Counted from the first letter of the stretch, positions 48,781 through 61,225 are shown. The stretch: DNA of 64,000 bases from Glandiceps talaboti (GCF_964340395.1 NC_135550.1:28827176-28891175), one strand, 5' to 3'. Numbers and translations are program-made. The notes: generated by a model not told the origin, from the letters alone.

Positions 48781-51700
48781 GTAAGACTTAACAGACGCAC
48801 GCATAGTTGTCCGGTAAGCACTATTATTGTTCAACTCTCTCCTTTTGCATCGACCGTCTTTTTCGATTTTCTTTGTTTGGGACGAATTACATGAACTGAT
48901 ATCGCGGTCAAATATTCTAAAACACTTATATATAGATTTAATTCGTGATTAGAAGTAAACAAAATAATTGCTGCCATAAAGTGGACAACCACACCCGACT
49001 CACAGGCATGACAATATACTTCCTTTTTGAAAATATAGTAAAAATCAAGTTTATAGTGCTTATTGTCTATTAGAAGCCAAGTATTTATGTTGTGTGTCAT
49101 ATTCATCCTGCATAATTGGTATTTTGTTGATATTTTAGCATACTTGTAGCACAGCTTGACAGTTACGACATTGTGGTAGACGGTAATGTTACGGTGACTG
49201 CAGTCAGTGGTGTCAAACAACAGATCTGAATTGGGACACACTTTTATATATTCCGAAGGTAAATGAGATTCAGTAGTGTTTTCTTTATAAACAGCAACGA
49301 TAAGATCAACATTATCTAAAGTGGCCGAGCAATTCAACAGAATCAAGGCAGCTTTAACAGAGTAGTACGGTGTCCTTGATACAATGCCAAACGAGGATTT
49401 GTAAACATGTGTATGAAATGGTGGACGTTGTCAACTGACCTTGTTAGTGAAATTCTATACAACATGGCGTCCGATAGTAAACATATCATCTAATGATGAT
49501 CAGCAGAAACTCGGAAGGGTAGACAGAAAAGGGGTTAATACACAATTCTAAATTGTTATACCGGTACTGCGATTGACGATGGCTTGTAGATTAACATTTA
49601 TTGGCGTTTGAATATGTAGACATGGGCTGTATATCCAAAGCATCGAACTTTTGGCCTTAGTACGTTCAATCATTGAAAGTGCCCTATTTAGTGTTTATGG
49701 TTCGAAAGCCCGCTTCACTTGATCACTGTTGTTAAATACATTACAACCGAAATTAATATTGATTACTTAGCACTGCAATTGTCTTTCAGTTGAATTACTA
49801 GACGCCAAAAAAGCTGGTGACCTTATTAAGCTGCTAGAAGAGCATGATGTCTATCAGTGTCAACCAAGTCACCCAAGTCAACCAAGTGACTCTCGGTGGA
49901 TTCTGCCACAGCGTTTCCTCACTCAAAAGAGGGGATTTGACATGTACATGTTACAAGCAGCTTCTTTTTGATCTGCCAGAACCACCTAAGGGTGGTAAGT
50001 ACATTGTATGTATGTTTCAAATAAAGTCGGACCACAGTAATGTTATGTTTCCTGAAAAGTGCTTCATTGTCATTCATTAAGCTTATTGTGAATAATCCGT
50101 GACAAATTGCGTCCACCTAAGGCTGCTTTCACAAAAACTTGTTAGGAGACATTTTTGAGTCATACATTTATTTTCTTTTGACATAATATATTGAACTAAT
50201 TTACATCAAACAAGAACGGGATACATGGCAATGCATTTTATTAAGAGTTTTTTCAGTGTTATCTAGACCGATTTGATTTCTTTTAGCACACATTTAGGAA
50301 ACTGAACTGGAACAATACAGTATAAAACTCTCTTTAGATAACATGTGCATCACAATATTTGCAAATACAACTAAAATGACATTCAACTGTAACACTACTA
50401 GTATAATGTACTATTACAATATTGAACAGAAAACAAAGACTCAGTTGGTCTGCTGATCATTTTACAAGAGTTATGGCAAAGTGTAATTCATTTACAAGTA
50501 CCGGTATATGTTGTTTTTTTGAAAGGCAATGCACTGGTTAACATAACATTTTGTTTTAACTGGTGTTTGTATATATATATATATATATATATACACAATA
50601 TACAAATTGATTATATATGTAATTGACAAAGTTGGTATTAAGTGTATTATGTACAGTTTTGTACTCGGTATGGAATGTTAACGCACAGGAAGAGTATTCC
50701 AAAAAAAATTATTTGGGTGGGGGTACTTGAAAATTTATTCGAGTAGGGGGGGGGGGTACTTGAAATATTTGGGGCTTTGGCAGGGGGGTACTCGAAAAAA
50801 ATTTGGAATATGGCAGGGGGGTACTTGAAAAAAAAATAGGGTTTTACAAAAAATCTCCCGACCCCCCCCCCCCAACAAGTTTTTGTGAAAGCAGCCTAAT
50901 TACTAATACTTTGTTAACATTTTCCCTTTGCTTCCTAGATGTTCCCATTACAGACGGAACGTCATCAACACGTAAGTGAAATATTTTGTCAATATTTTTT
51001 TTTAGATTTATGCAGTCTCCCACTTGAAAATATAGCGGAAGCCTGGATTTCCCCTGTACAAATCGTTGTGTATCCCTCACAATGGATTTTAAATTTGGTA
51101 TACTTTGTGTCGTTCAGTTGTATAAAATATAGGACTAACGTTAACTCTTGTACGTATCGAAGTTTTACGATTCTGTGATTAAACTCAGATTATAACACAG
51201 AAATGTAACACATTGTGAAAAGATTTCAGGTTTGTAATTCTTGTAAACAAGTGTGGGACTAGACTCATTTACAGTCCGTTGGCTTCGCTCATTGTCATTG
51301 TTTTTTTTTTTTTTTTTTTGTTTTTTTTTAAATTTGGACCAAGTATTGCTGTATATGCATGTCATTTTTGCTAACTTCAGCTTTTGCATGATGAGATGAT
51401 TATATCTGATTGATGTAACGTTGTCGCTTTTCTTAGTGCCAAGACCAGTTGACATGTTTGTTTTCTAGATCTGAACAAAAGAAAGGGGAACCAACACGAT
51501 TTATTCCCCACGATCCTTATTCACCATGATCCTATATCAACACTCAGTGATGTGAGTGAAACACATTCCTGTGACGTGTGTTTTGCAGAGTTCCATTTTA
51601 ATGATTTCATAAAGTACTCTCGACTAGCATAGGGATTGACTTTTGAACTGTTACTGTGTCCACAGGCTATTTCATTTCGTAACTTTTCTACAGTACTGGT

Positions 51701-53232
51701 TTCCATATACGTCGGACACTGATACAGTCGTAACACTATAATAAAGTGGCCGAGCTGATATTTTCTATTACCCGTTTATAACCTTTTTTGTGTATTATAA
51801 ACCTATGAAAATGTGACCTGTGACGTAATGGATAATACGGCACTTCATTTACCGAAGTGCATTAACGTACATGCTGTTGTATATCGTAATAACGATGGTA
51901 AGAACTTATATGAATCCCATCTAATACCAGCAAACTACATATAACCTCCACGTCACTACTACAATATGTGGCAATTTGGCTGGTTTATTATTTAAGTGTC
52001 TTAATATTTCAGAACCAATAGATTGGGGTTTGATCATTGGGTGTATTGCTGCTGCTGTTGTAGTCATCGCCATCGCCATTTACATCGTATACAGGTAAAG
52101 TTATAGGTTCATTTATTAGTAGTACGTGGTTATCTTGCATTAAGAGTGGTTTGAGTTTCACGACTCATTATGTTATTTTGTTGTAATCTCACATTCTTCT
52201 TATGTGTAACATGAAAACATGTTCAGCCATTTTACCGGAAAAGCTGAAAGTGTACTAACCGTGCTGCTGTCGAACTATGATTTCAGCATTACTTGCATGG
52301 TACCACACCTTTATCTAATGAATACATTTAAATAAAGTTTTCCAGACTTGTATAGAGTGTTACCATCGATCTATCATTTGAGGTATTTAACATTACTATG
52401 ATAAGAATTTACCAAGTTAACCCATCTGTATAATTGGTACTTGGTAGGATAGAGGTTGCGATGTGAATGCTTTAATCCTATGCACTAATAGAGGCTGCAA
52501 TGGAGTGTATGCTCGCTCTCCAGGAAATTGAGGAAGTATAAAGGTCATTGTGCCATGAAAGCCTCCGTAAAGCCCTTTGTACACAGTGTGGGGAAAGCAC
52601 ATTTAACATTCATGTCGTATTCAATAACGTGTGTTAAAAGGTGACGAACTCAGGGGCTGTCTTCATCTGTATTTCTTTGCAATTTTTCGTAAAGGTGGAT
52701 CCATAAACCTGTGCCTGAGCCTAAAGTTGACGACTCTAAGCTTGTGACCAAGACCGAGTCTGACAACCCTGGAATTGAAAATAACGGCTTTGTTCATGAT
52801 CAGAACGGATCAGTTGTAAACAAAGTTGACGAATCCAAAGACAGTCTGGAGAAGGAAAACGACACACGTGCAAAACATGAAATCGAGAAAACCAAAGGCG
52901 GGAAGACCACCAAAAGTGTGGAAGATGAGAGACCAGGAAAAGCCGATAACACAATTCCAGATCCGAACAAGAAAGAATCAAGTTGTGTATATGAGATCCA
53001 GGATGACGAGGTGAAGAAAACAGACATTGTCGCACCACCGACAGGTGTGGCTGAATATGCTGAAATAAATTCCTCCACGGACATTGCTCAAAGTGAAAAG
53101 AATCACGCTAATAAAGCAGACGATGAAGACTATGTGGTGAGCATAACGCCGGAAGCAGACGTTGTCAAAGTGGCAAGTATTTTGAAACGACCACAAGCCA
53201 ACACTGGGAATGATGCACTACTTAAAGTATAA
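48634..53232 (+). CDS. Gene D: compact type I membrane protein of the same family
   Basis: Exons: 48634-48780 (or -48813), 49838-49994, 50939-50971, 52013-52094, 52695-53232. Phases are 0, 1, 1, 2 and the total is 957 or 990 nt, both multiples of three, giving 318 or 329 residues. The order is leader, Cys module, an 11-residue stalk exon, membrane span and a 178-residue charged tail. Compared with gene C it has no mucin domain, yet the exon grammar is identical, so stalk length is the variable part of the family. Intron 2 holds a Harbinger-like MITE. Confidence 0.7.
48831..49440 (-). other. Antisense open segment with Cys and N-glycosylation sites in gene D intron 1
   Basis: On the minus strand a frame stays open for about 200 codons in AT-rich intronic DNA. 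Its product looks secreted: NCS, NTT, NIT and NMT sequons, about seven cysteines and alternating hydrophobic stretches (YYSVKAALILLNCSATL). A donor-like GCCT|GTGAGT (minus strand, near 49012) and a possible acceptor TATCAAG could bound an exon of about 130 codons. No ATG-led leader or partner exon was found. It is a candidate exon of an antisense gene or a relic, and I do not recognise the family. Confidence 0.3.
49838..49994 (+). CDS. Gene D exon 2: Cys-rich module
   Basis: The exon enters in phase 0 after AGCTGCTAG and ends in phase 1 at GGGTG|GTAAGT. It encodes GGFCHSVSSLKRGDLTCTCY and LPEPPK, matching the first half of the gene C module (FCHTMSS...CRC), with C-x12-C-x-C. The last two cysteines of gene C's module are absent. 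The acceptor has a weak pyrimidine tract; the stronger one at 49789 leads straight to an in-frame stop. Confidence 0.6.
50121..50896. mobile_element. Harbinger-like MITE, 776 bp
   Basis: Perfect 23-bp terminal inverted repeats (GGCTGCTTTCACAAAAACTT then GTT) lie at 50121-50143 and 50874-50896. TAA flanks each side (50118-50120, 50897-50899). A TAA target duplication and GGC-starting ends fit PIF/Harbinger. The right half holds tandem G-runs with GGGGTACTTGAAAA motifs (about 50715-50835) and a C-run before the right TIR. No transposase is present. Confidence 0.75.
50939..50971 (+). CDS. Gene D exon 3: 33-nt stalk micro-exon
   Basis: Phase 1 at both ends, between TGCTTCCTAG and ACAC|GTAAGT. 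It encodes VPITDGTSST. Gene E has a 33-nt exon of the same phase at the same place (TPTDEVYNPS), which supports both. Confidence 0.6.
52013..52094 (+). CDS. Gene D exon 4: transmembrane segment
   Basis: An 82-nt exon, phase 1 to 2 (TATTTCAG to TACAG|GTAAAG). It encodes PIDWGLIIGCIAAAVVVIAI, then AIYIVYR. The II-GCI core is shared with gene E's membrane exon (LIIGCIVGVLVVAAI). Confidence 0.8.
52695..53232 (+). CDS. Gene D exon 5: cytoplasmic tail with stop
   Basis: The exon enters in phase 2 after TCGTAAAG (Arg-Trp-Ile-His-Lys) and runs 178 residues to TAA at 53230. It is rich in Lys, Asp, Glu and Ser. Three tyrosines in the second half sit in VYEIQDDEV, EYAEINSS and DEDYVVSI; YAEI resembles a YxxI SH2-ligand pattern. 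It contains no strict ITIM or ITAM. Confidence 0.75.
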
Positions 53233-53533
53233 AAATCCTGACTTATGGTAAATAATCAACCATGAACATGATATGAAATACAACCTTTTACTTCATACAT
53301 GTGCATTAAATCAAATTGGAATGTCGGTGTGAAACTATTTTAATCTTGAGTCGTTAAAATCTTAAATTTGACATTTCAAAGTTGAAAGATAGAATAACAT
53401 GATATCATATGTATCTAGACTTTGATGGTGATGCTTAGCCATCCAGTGTCTGTCTGACGTGGCCGCCATTCTTTTAAGACATCGTAACCAAGATATGAAG
53501 AAATTATATGGAGGGAAATACCATAAAATGTTT

Positions 53534-53745
53534 TGTACACTATCGTCATAGTTACTGACCCTGTGTATGGTACACTATCGTCATAGTTACTGACCCTGTG
53601 TATGGTACACTATCGTCATAGTTACTGACCCTGTGTATGGTACACTATCGTCATGGTTACTGACCCTGTGTATGGTACACTATCGTCATAGTTACTGACC
53701 CTGTGTATTGTACACTATCGTCATAGTTACTGACCCTGTGTATTA
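53534..53745. repeat. 35-bp tandem repeat, six copies
   Basis: Unit TACACTATCGTCATAGTTAC followed by TGACCCTGTGTATGG, almost identical in all copies, lies in or just past the 3' end of gene D. Confidence 0.9.
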
Positions 53746-54410
53746 TACTCAGACAATCAAGAGTTACCATTTTGTATTGTTTGTATATATTCTAGGCTGT
53801 ATACCAATGCTGGACATTTACTATACGATTTACTAATGGACAAACTGTTTTATTGTTTTATTGAGTCGACATTACAGTGTTATAATACTAAGTGGTGATA
53901 ACCAAATCAACATACCGGTCTAAAAGCACGTAGTAATGTTAGATTCCAAAACCAAGTCGTAGATTTCATAGCTGATCAAATCCCGATTTTGTAGACCTCC
54001 GTACCACGTACATAGAAACAATCAATGGTTATCAAACAAGACGTAATTACTAATACTACGCAAATATTGTATTTTACATAATTTGTAAAATGTGTATTGT
54101 AAGATATCAAGATCAATTTATATACTATTAAAATTTTGATATATTTACATATTTTGTACTATCCTATTCATATTTAAACTTGGAAGTTTTGATTAAAATC
54201 GACGTGAAGGGACAATATGTAGACTAAATTGTACATTATTCCCGTTTGGAATATTTTGTGTTGCATAATACTGACTGTATGAGAGATTGGTCAAAATGTA
54301 ATGATATTAGTGATTGGCCAAATCTAGATTAATTTAATCACTGATATTAGTGATACAATTATTTCCTATTACTAACGTACATGACAAAATTGCTGTGTTC
54401 ATGAACAAGT

Positions 54411-54443
54411 GTCGTCGTCGTCGTCGTCGTCGCCGCCGCCGCC
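54411..54443. repeat. (GTC)n-(GCC)n trinucleotide repeat
   Basis: A short GC-rich triplet run, unusual for the AT-rich surroundings. No exon is evident across it. Confidence 0.85.
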
Positions 54444-55739
54444 ATGACTGTAGGTGACGTAGACAGTCCAGACAGGGGCGCTGTTCCGCAAAATATTAAG
54501 GGCGGGCGAAAATGTTGTGTTTTTAATGTCGGAGCTGAAAATTTAGGTCGGTCGGGTAATGAGAAACAGAAATAAATAGGGCCACACTTATGTATATATA
54601 AAATATTTAACGCGTCTTTCCTTCAAAGAATTATTTCCTCTAAATATTATTGAAATCATGATCACGTTTTATCTATAAAAAAGTTGATTTTCATTTTACT
54701 ATAACAACAGTTTGTAGGATTATGATGTAATTGAATGTCATCTTCAGGACAATGATAATGACATTTTCAATCAGAAGGGGTTTTCTATTCGCCGTAAAAT
54801 GATCGATTACAGTCATCAGTAATTTTCATCACATCTCTTCGCATGTTCTTTCGCATGTATCTCCACATTACAAGGAAATTCGAAAAAAAAACTTACATTT
54901 AAACCACTGTGTTCGATATTTTTGGACGACGAGGACTTAAGGGGAGTATAAATCAAACCGAGGACATCGTATCGTCATTTTGAAGGTTATTGCTGATTTG
55001 AACTACTTCCTCGTACATCAAAAGAAGACACCTCCGCTCAGGACAAGAAAATCCTGTCAAAATACTGGAAGGAAACAAGGAACTACAGGTACGCAGTAGT
55101 TATCAATGGCGTGTGAATTGTTTGATGTCTTCGTGGAAATTGGCAAATGGCTAAACGTAAATGTTTATGTGTTTTTATCTAGTGACGGATCGAGTACTTG
55201 CATACAGAGAGATCGGGTACGAGTCCACAATATGCAGCACACACTTGTTGGGTGTAGGTCCGAACTTTGGACTCGCGGCTAATAGTAATATGTCAATAAA
55301 GCTGGCGGAGCTCTGTTGATGTATTTAGTATAAATGTAAATATCAAACAAGATACAAAATTAGTAGAAAATCTACTTTTATAATAAATAGTATGAAATGG
55401 CGTATCTTCAGTGTCGTTGGGACACTGCATACGGAATCTAACAGGTGATGGCGAAACTCTATATTATTACATTGAATGTTGACGTGAAAATGGCGACGAA
55501 AATAGTAGCGTACAACAGGTGTTGTCTGTTTTATAGCGTACAGAAAAAAGTTTTCACTGAAGTCTCCGCAACTCGATAACGAATTTATGATCGCTTTTTT
55601 GACATTTTGTTGTAAGTGACTAAAATATATGCATGTTGTTATATTTAATATTTCTATAAATGTCCACCATGTTGACGCGATAGGTAGATCCGTGAAATGT
55701 ACACGGATGTAGAAGTATGTGCCTGATGTAACTGAAGTG

Positions 55740-56850
55740 TTTTGTCAACAACGCTAACTACTACTATTACATTACTGAGAACAACAATTTTAACTACAGT
55801 TGTTACAATACTGAGAGTAACAATGTTAACTTCCATTGTTACCATAAAATGCTAACTACAACGGTTACAATACTGAGACTAACAATGTTAACTACAATTG
55901 TTACAATACAATGCTAACTACAACTGTTACAATACAATGTTAAGTACAATTGTTACAATACAATGCTAACTACAATTGTTACAATGCAATGCTAACTACA
56001 ACTGCTACTATACAATGTTAACCACAGTTGTTACAATACAATGCTAACTACAACTGTTACAATACTGAAAGTAACAATATTAACTACAACTGTTACAATA
56101 CTGAGAGTAACAATGTTATCTACAATTGTTACAATACAATGCTAACTACAACTGTTACAATACTGAGACTAACAATGCTAACTACACTTGTCACAATACA
56201 ATGCTAACTACAACTGTTACAATACTGAGAGTAACAATGTTAACTACAATTGTTACAATACAATGCTAACTACAACTGCTACAATACAATGCTAACTACA
56301 ACTGTTACAATACTGAGAGTAACAATGCTAACTACAATTGTTACAATACAATGCTAACTACAACTGCTACAATACAATGTTAACTACAACTGTTACAATA
56401 CTAAAAGGAACAATATTAACTACAACTGTTACAATACTGAGAGTAACAATGTTAACTACAATTGTTACGATACAATGTTAACTACAATTGTCATGATACA
56501 ATGCTAACTACAACTGTTACAATACTGAAAGTAACAATATTAACTACAACTGTTACAATACTGAGAGTAACAATGTTATCTACAATTGTCACAATACAAT
56601 GGTAACTACAATTGTCATGATACAATGCTAACTACAACTGTTACAATACTGAAAGTAACAATATTAACTACAACTGTTACAATACTGAGAGTAACAATGT
56701 TATCTACAATTGTCACAATACAATGGTAACTACAACTGTTACAATACTGAGACTAACAATGCTAACTACAACTTCTACAATACAATGCTAACTACAATTG
56801 TCACAATACAATGTTAACTACAATTGTTACAATACCGAGACTAACAAACA
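55740..56850. repeat. 1.1-kb minisatellite of mixed 26/36-bp units
   Basis: Units combine ACTACAACTGTTACAATACT plus GAGAGTAACAATGTTA (36 bp) with a short form CAACTGTTACAATACAATGC plus TAACTA (26 bp), in irregular order. The array is non-coding, with stops in every frame. Confidence 0.9.
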
Positions 56851-57174
56851 CGTCGCTTTCATAGTCTATTTGATCTCTGTATTTTTTTTATTTACATCAA
56901 AATTGTAAAATATTGTCTCACAATAACACCAGTGTGACATACAATAGTTTGTACGTTTTAACCTGACCTGATTCAGTGTACTTATTCGAGGAATCACAAT
57001 TTAAGTACCGGTAGGTTGTTTAATATAGGTCGTGACCAAACTAGTTTAAAACTTTTTCTTAATACACGAGCTCATGTACTTGCAATTGGTATTTTTTTCA
57101 ACGTGTTGCATCGCAAAGTCATCCTAACAGCCATTCAAAGATGAACCTTCTTTCACCAGGTTTGAGCCATAGAT

Positions 57175-57283
57175 ATGTCAAATCTGTGTTACACCTATGG
57201 TACTGGAAGGACAGAATTGTCGCTGGTGTGTTCGTGCAAAGACATGCCACCATCGCTACCGCCACCGCCACCCAACTATCCGG
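57175..57283 (+). CDS. Gene E Cys-rich exon
   Basis: It encodes MSNLCYTYGTGRTELSLVCS, then CKDMPPSLPPPPPNYP, with core C-x13-C-x-C as in gene C, and ends in phase 1 at CCGG|GTACGT. A Pro-rich stretch replaces the distal cysteines. The 5' boundary is uncertain. Confidence 0.5.
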
Positions 57284-59219
57284 GTACGTTACCTTGTCGT
57301 TACTTCACTTTCCCTCGTAATTAATATGATTGAACATAACTGTGTCTTTAGATTTTTAACTTTAAACGGACAAGACTCGTGTACATTACTATCGTGTTGA
57401 TTTTGTCTCCAATTGTTGTATTGGAGATAAGTGGATAATCACCTAAATACAAGATATTAGAGTTTGGTGGTTCTCGAATCTTACCGCATCTTCGGGGAAT
57501 TGCTTGGCGAATCGCCATGTCTCAGTTGGAACGGTAGCAAAGTCAGTCCTTAAAATAGAGAGAACTATATGCAAAGAAGCTTCAACTTCGTCAAATTTTC
57601 TGTTTAATTATTCAGATTACTTATTCTGTATGAAATCATGAAATTAAACATTTTCCACGTCCATTATTAGTTTTCATAATATCTTAATGTTTTAGGTTGT
57701 GGCATTTTATATCCTTAATGACATTTTAACCTTTACGTCAAGTTTGTAATAAAAAACCATAGAAAAAAAACTTATAAATACACATACAAGAGACATGTCT
57801 CATCTCGGTCATATTGTGATAAGCTTCAAGTGACATGTATTTAACCTATTAAACAACACACCCATATCCATAGTCCTGCGCATATCAACAGTTGACAACA
57901 TTGTAACATGATGACATCTTGTCTTATTCAACAGATACACCAACTGACGAGGTTTACAATCCATCCTGTAAGTTACCAGCACTGTAAAAGATAGGTTTTA
58001 ACATTTATACACCTGGTCCACATAAACACGCTGTTACTCTGGAATCAAGACATGTGCTTCCCCCCCCCCCCTCCCCCTTCATATTCCATGTTTCCCCTCC
58101 CACTTTATCGAAATCAGTCCTTTCCTGTTGCTATGTTCCTTGTTTGCTCGTTGACTACACCTGGAGTCTCATAAAAACGTCAACGGATCAACATGATAAC
58201 ATAAAGTATGTCTATATTCAGCATACAGGAGGGAACACTGTTTGAAAATAAGTATTTGAAATGGTGTAAAATTTGTAAATGTTTTGTTAAATCATTACTC
58301 TCTTTTGTAGCTTCATCACTGGTTCTAATTATTGGTTGTATTGTTGGAGTACTAGTAGTCGCTGCTATTATTGTTGCCGTTGTCGTCTACCTTCGGTGAG
58401 TGATCAACAGTACGCAATGTCGTTGTTCTCAAAGCCCATATCTTTCATCCATTTATTTGTAAATGTATCACCTACTCCTACCGTGTTGTCATATAACGTA
58501 TAATTCGTGTCGGCTAGGACAGGTCAGGATGTTTACCTATTCGCAGCTGCAGATTACGACATTTTTAGTTTAAGGTGTTACTATATATGTTTCACACACA
58601 AAAACATATTTATCAAGCCTTGTTGAATTGTTCGACAATTCTGCTGGTATCTGTCCTAGTTTGATGATTCAATGTAACATATAACTTGTAGAAACAGTTA
58701 CATGCCACACATCAATGACCTCTAACACTTCAAACTGTTAAATTTGTCTGGTATGGTGTTTTACAAATCATACAACGGACTCAAGTACGGCATAACAGTA
58801 CAGTTGATTACTCAACTGTTGTCATGGTTTTACCTATTTATCCCAAGTGTTTCTTAAAGATTCGACCTCTTTCTCTTCCTCCTTCCACCCCTCCTCCTCC
58901 TCCCCTTCCCCTTCCCCTCCTCCTCCACCCCTCCTCCTCATCCTTCCCCTCCTCATCTCCACCCCTCCTCCTCCTCCCTCCCCTCCTTCCCCTCCCCTCC
59001 ACCCATTCCTTCTTCCCCTCCTCTCCACCCCTTTCTTTTTCTTCTCATCCTCCTCTCCCTCCTCTCCCCCCTCCTACTCCTCCTCCATCTCGATTTAACG
59101 TGTTCATTAATTCATATTATCGTGTTCAATTTATGTAATGTAGTAGGAAGAGAAGCAATAAACGTCTAAAGTATGAAGAAGACGAGACACAGCTTAGAGA
59201 ACCCCGGAAGAGAACCTGA
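57175..59219 (+). CDS. Gene E: short type I-like member, 5' end unresolved
   Basis: Exons 57175-57283, 57935-57967, 58311-58395 and 59144-59219 total 303 nt with matching phases (1, 1, 2), giving 100 residues to TGA. It has a Cys module, an 11-residue stalk micro-exon, a membrane span and a 24-residue basic tail (RKRSNKRLKYEEDE). No signal exon is found upstream, and the family's phase-0 entry would meet a TGA at 57163 after the nearby CCAG acceptor. The start may be the ATG at 57175, an unseen exon entering in phase 1 at 57173, or the gene may be dying. Confidence 0.55.
57935..57967 (+). CDS. Gene E 33-nt stalk micro-exon
   Basis: Phase 1 to 1, after ATTCAACAG and before ATCCT|GTAAGT. It encodes TPTDEVYNPS and matches gene D's micro-exon in length, phase and its acidic-Thr-Pro character. 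Confidence 0.6.
58311..58395 (+). CDS. Gene E transmembrane exon
   Basis: An 85-nt exon, phase 1 to 2 (CTTTTGTAG to CTTCG|GTGAGT). It encodes SSLVLIIGCIVGVLVVAAII, then VAVVVYLR. It has the same length as gene B's membrane exon. Confidence 0.8.
58865..59092. repeat. Pyrimidine-rich (CCT/CCTT)n tract
   Basis: About 230 bp of almost pure C/T on the plus strand lies just before the tail exon of gene E. It may act as a long polypyrimidine tract for the acceptor at 59143, or form triplex DNA. The Ser/Pro-rich frames across it are artefacts. Confidence 0.9.
59144..59219 (+). CDS. Gene E tail exon with stop
   Basis: After AATGTAG the frame enters in phase 2 (CG plus T gives Arg), then RKRSNKRLKYEEDETQLREP and RKRT to TGA at 59217. 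It is very short and basic compared with the acidic tails of genes C and D. Confidence 0.65.
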
Positions 59220-61195
59220 CAAAGAGTACATCAACTGATCAATAGTACAACAATGACACCCTTCTGATGCCTCAGTGATGTATACGTAGATGCTTTAGTA
59301 GCCACAGTGGTAGTCATGTGACGCCTTAACGTACACCAATCAACTAGGGTAATTAGGTTACTGCATAAGCCCTTTTGAAAGTGAGATTCCGTTATTACAC
59401 AAATGCAGCAAGAGAACAGCTATTCAAAGAGAATTTGCAATCGCCAATACATACATATACGTGGCTCGAATTACTCCAGGGGTTTTTAAATTATATTTTT
59501 GTTAAGAGTGGGTTGGATACCATCTGGAACAAGAACGTTAGACTGGACTTTGGGAAATATTCAAAACTATGTATGTTTTACTTTCCATGTATTCTGCAAA
59601 ATGGGAATATTCAAAACTATTTGTTTTTTCTAAACAGTATACTCATTAACATAGAAAGATTAGTTATTAATGTATTCAACAGGAGGGGGTATATCGAAAC
59701 TCCCCCTCCCCCTCAATGTTTACGAACTGTACTATTTTGTATCAAGATAAATGGTTGCATTGGGAAAATTGCACTCGACACAGTACTGATTCTTTAACCT
59801 GATCAGAAACTTACGACTGGGAAGATTGATTGATGTTGTACTTTAGTGGCAAGATGGTCTGGTCCATGATATAACATGACATATACAGTAGAATTGAAAA
59901 AAGTATGCCCACACAAGACTAAAGTACTACTATCACACTGTGCCCACTTATGTTTAGCTTAAACAAGATTGAGTATATATTGATTGTGAATGCGTATTTT
60001 GTAAGATTCTTTACATCGCGATATAACTGATGTAATTATAATACTGTCTCTGTTTCACCTTTATTGAGTCGGCCAACATTGATTATGGACATCCGGAATT
60101 TCAGAATGTGTACGTTTAATAGCCTTGTTTGACTTCTATCTTTAATATGGTGTCAAATATCACATGTCCTTGTAAATTTTAATTGTTTTAAACATATGAT
60201 ATATAACATTTTTATGGTTTTAGAAATGTCAAAGTGGGAGGGCGCAGTTAAAACATGGCAAATTCTGAACACCAGAGGGCTTCAATTGGACGAGCTCGTG
60301 ATCGTGCACATATCCACATATCGCATTTTAAATATTGCATATCACATGTATCACACTAAACGATGAACGTTGAATTTGTAAATAAAGACAAGTTGTGTTC
60401 CTTTTCAACAAAACCAAATAAAAATGTAAATGTATTGACAAAAATGTATCGCCGAAATCACTTTGAATGTGATATAAAAGATTACCCCTCATGTCCCTGT
60501 GGTATGACCTCGATTTCACATTGTTGTTGTAGCTACACATTTCATATATACATACAACGGGTACCATGACCCTATGGAAACACTATCGCTTGTCCTGTTC
60601 TTTCACATGGAGGTGAATGGTGAAGAGTAATTTAATTTATTGAATGGTGATGAGGACGGACTAAAACATGTACAAAGGAGCCAGCAGTCTCAAACTACCG
60701 TAATTTTTCTTGAATTGATACCGTTTTTCATCAACATAAAGACAGAATCGTTAGTATACATGTACTACTACAAAAGACATTTACTATAGTATTAGTAGTA
60801 CATCAGCAGACATTTCTATACTTCATGAAATTTTGTACTGGTCTTCAATGAAGAAGATACGTACCAGGAAGTTGTTCACGGAACATTATCTGGCTGATTT
60901 ATCAACGGTGCATTACGTAATACAGCGATAACCAGGAAGAGCCATTTTCTTGCCAGAGATTGCCTGCCAAATGTCATAGCAATATCAAGCGGAGGTGTAC
61001 TTCCGTGTGTCTTTGTGTCAATATCCCACATTTTTCGTCACGTCCATACGGAAGACGACCAAGTCCTCATGATTCATGGTGGATGCTTTCCTCCTGACGA
61101 TTCCCGGCTTCAGAACCACTCATTCGTGAATATTCCTGTTTATCTGTCTTTCGATGGTAGATAGATACGGTAACGAAATATTAATAAGGGTGACG
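59220..61195. other. Region downstream of gene E
   Basis: AT-rich DNA. An open frame at 59375-59797 lacks an ATG start and splice context. I see no repeat family. Part is probably the 3' untranslated region of gene E. Confidence 0.45.
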
Positions 61196-61225
61196 ATGGC
61201 GTGGACAAGGATCTTGTTATGTTTG
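61196..61225 (+). CDS. Possible signal-peptide exon of a sixth family member
   Basis: ATG GCG TGG ... TTG encodes MAWTRILLCL and stops at a consensus donor TTG|GTGAGT in phase 0, as in the family's leader exons. It is only ten codons, and no later family exon is seen before the window ends, so chance is quite possible. Confidence 0.3.

Noticed and set aside
51468-51552. Possible extra stalk exon of gene D after TTTTCTAG
   Set aside because: The entry phase fits but the only donor (GAT|GTGAGT) leaves in phase 0, which would break the junction to the membrane exon.
57074-57121. Leader-like MYLQLVFFSTCCIA frame before gene E
   Set aside because: There is no acceptable donor at its end, and it runs to a stop; I could not connect it to the Cys exon.
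59375-59797. 140-codon open frame downstream of gene E
   Set aside because: It has no ATG start and no splice context, and its composition is that of AT-rich DNA.
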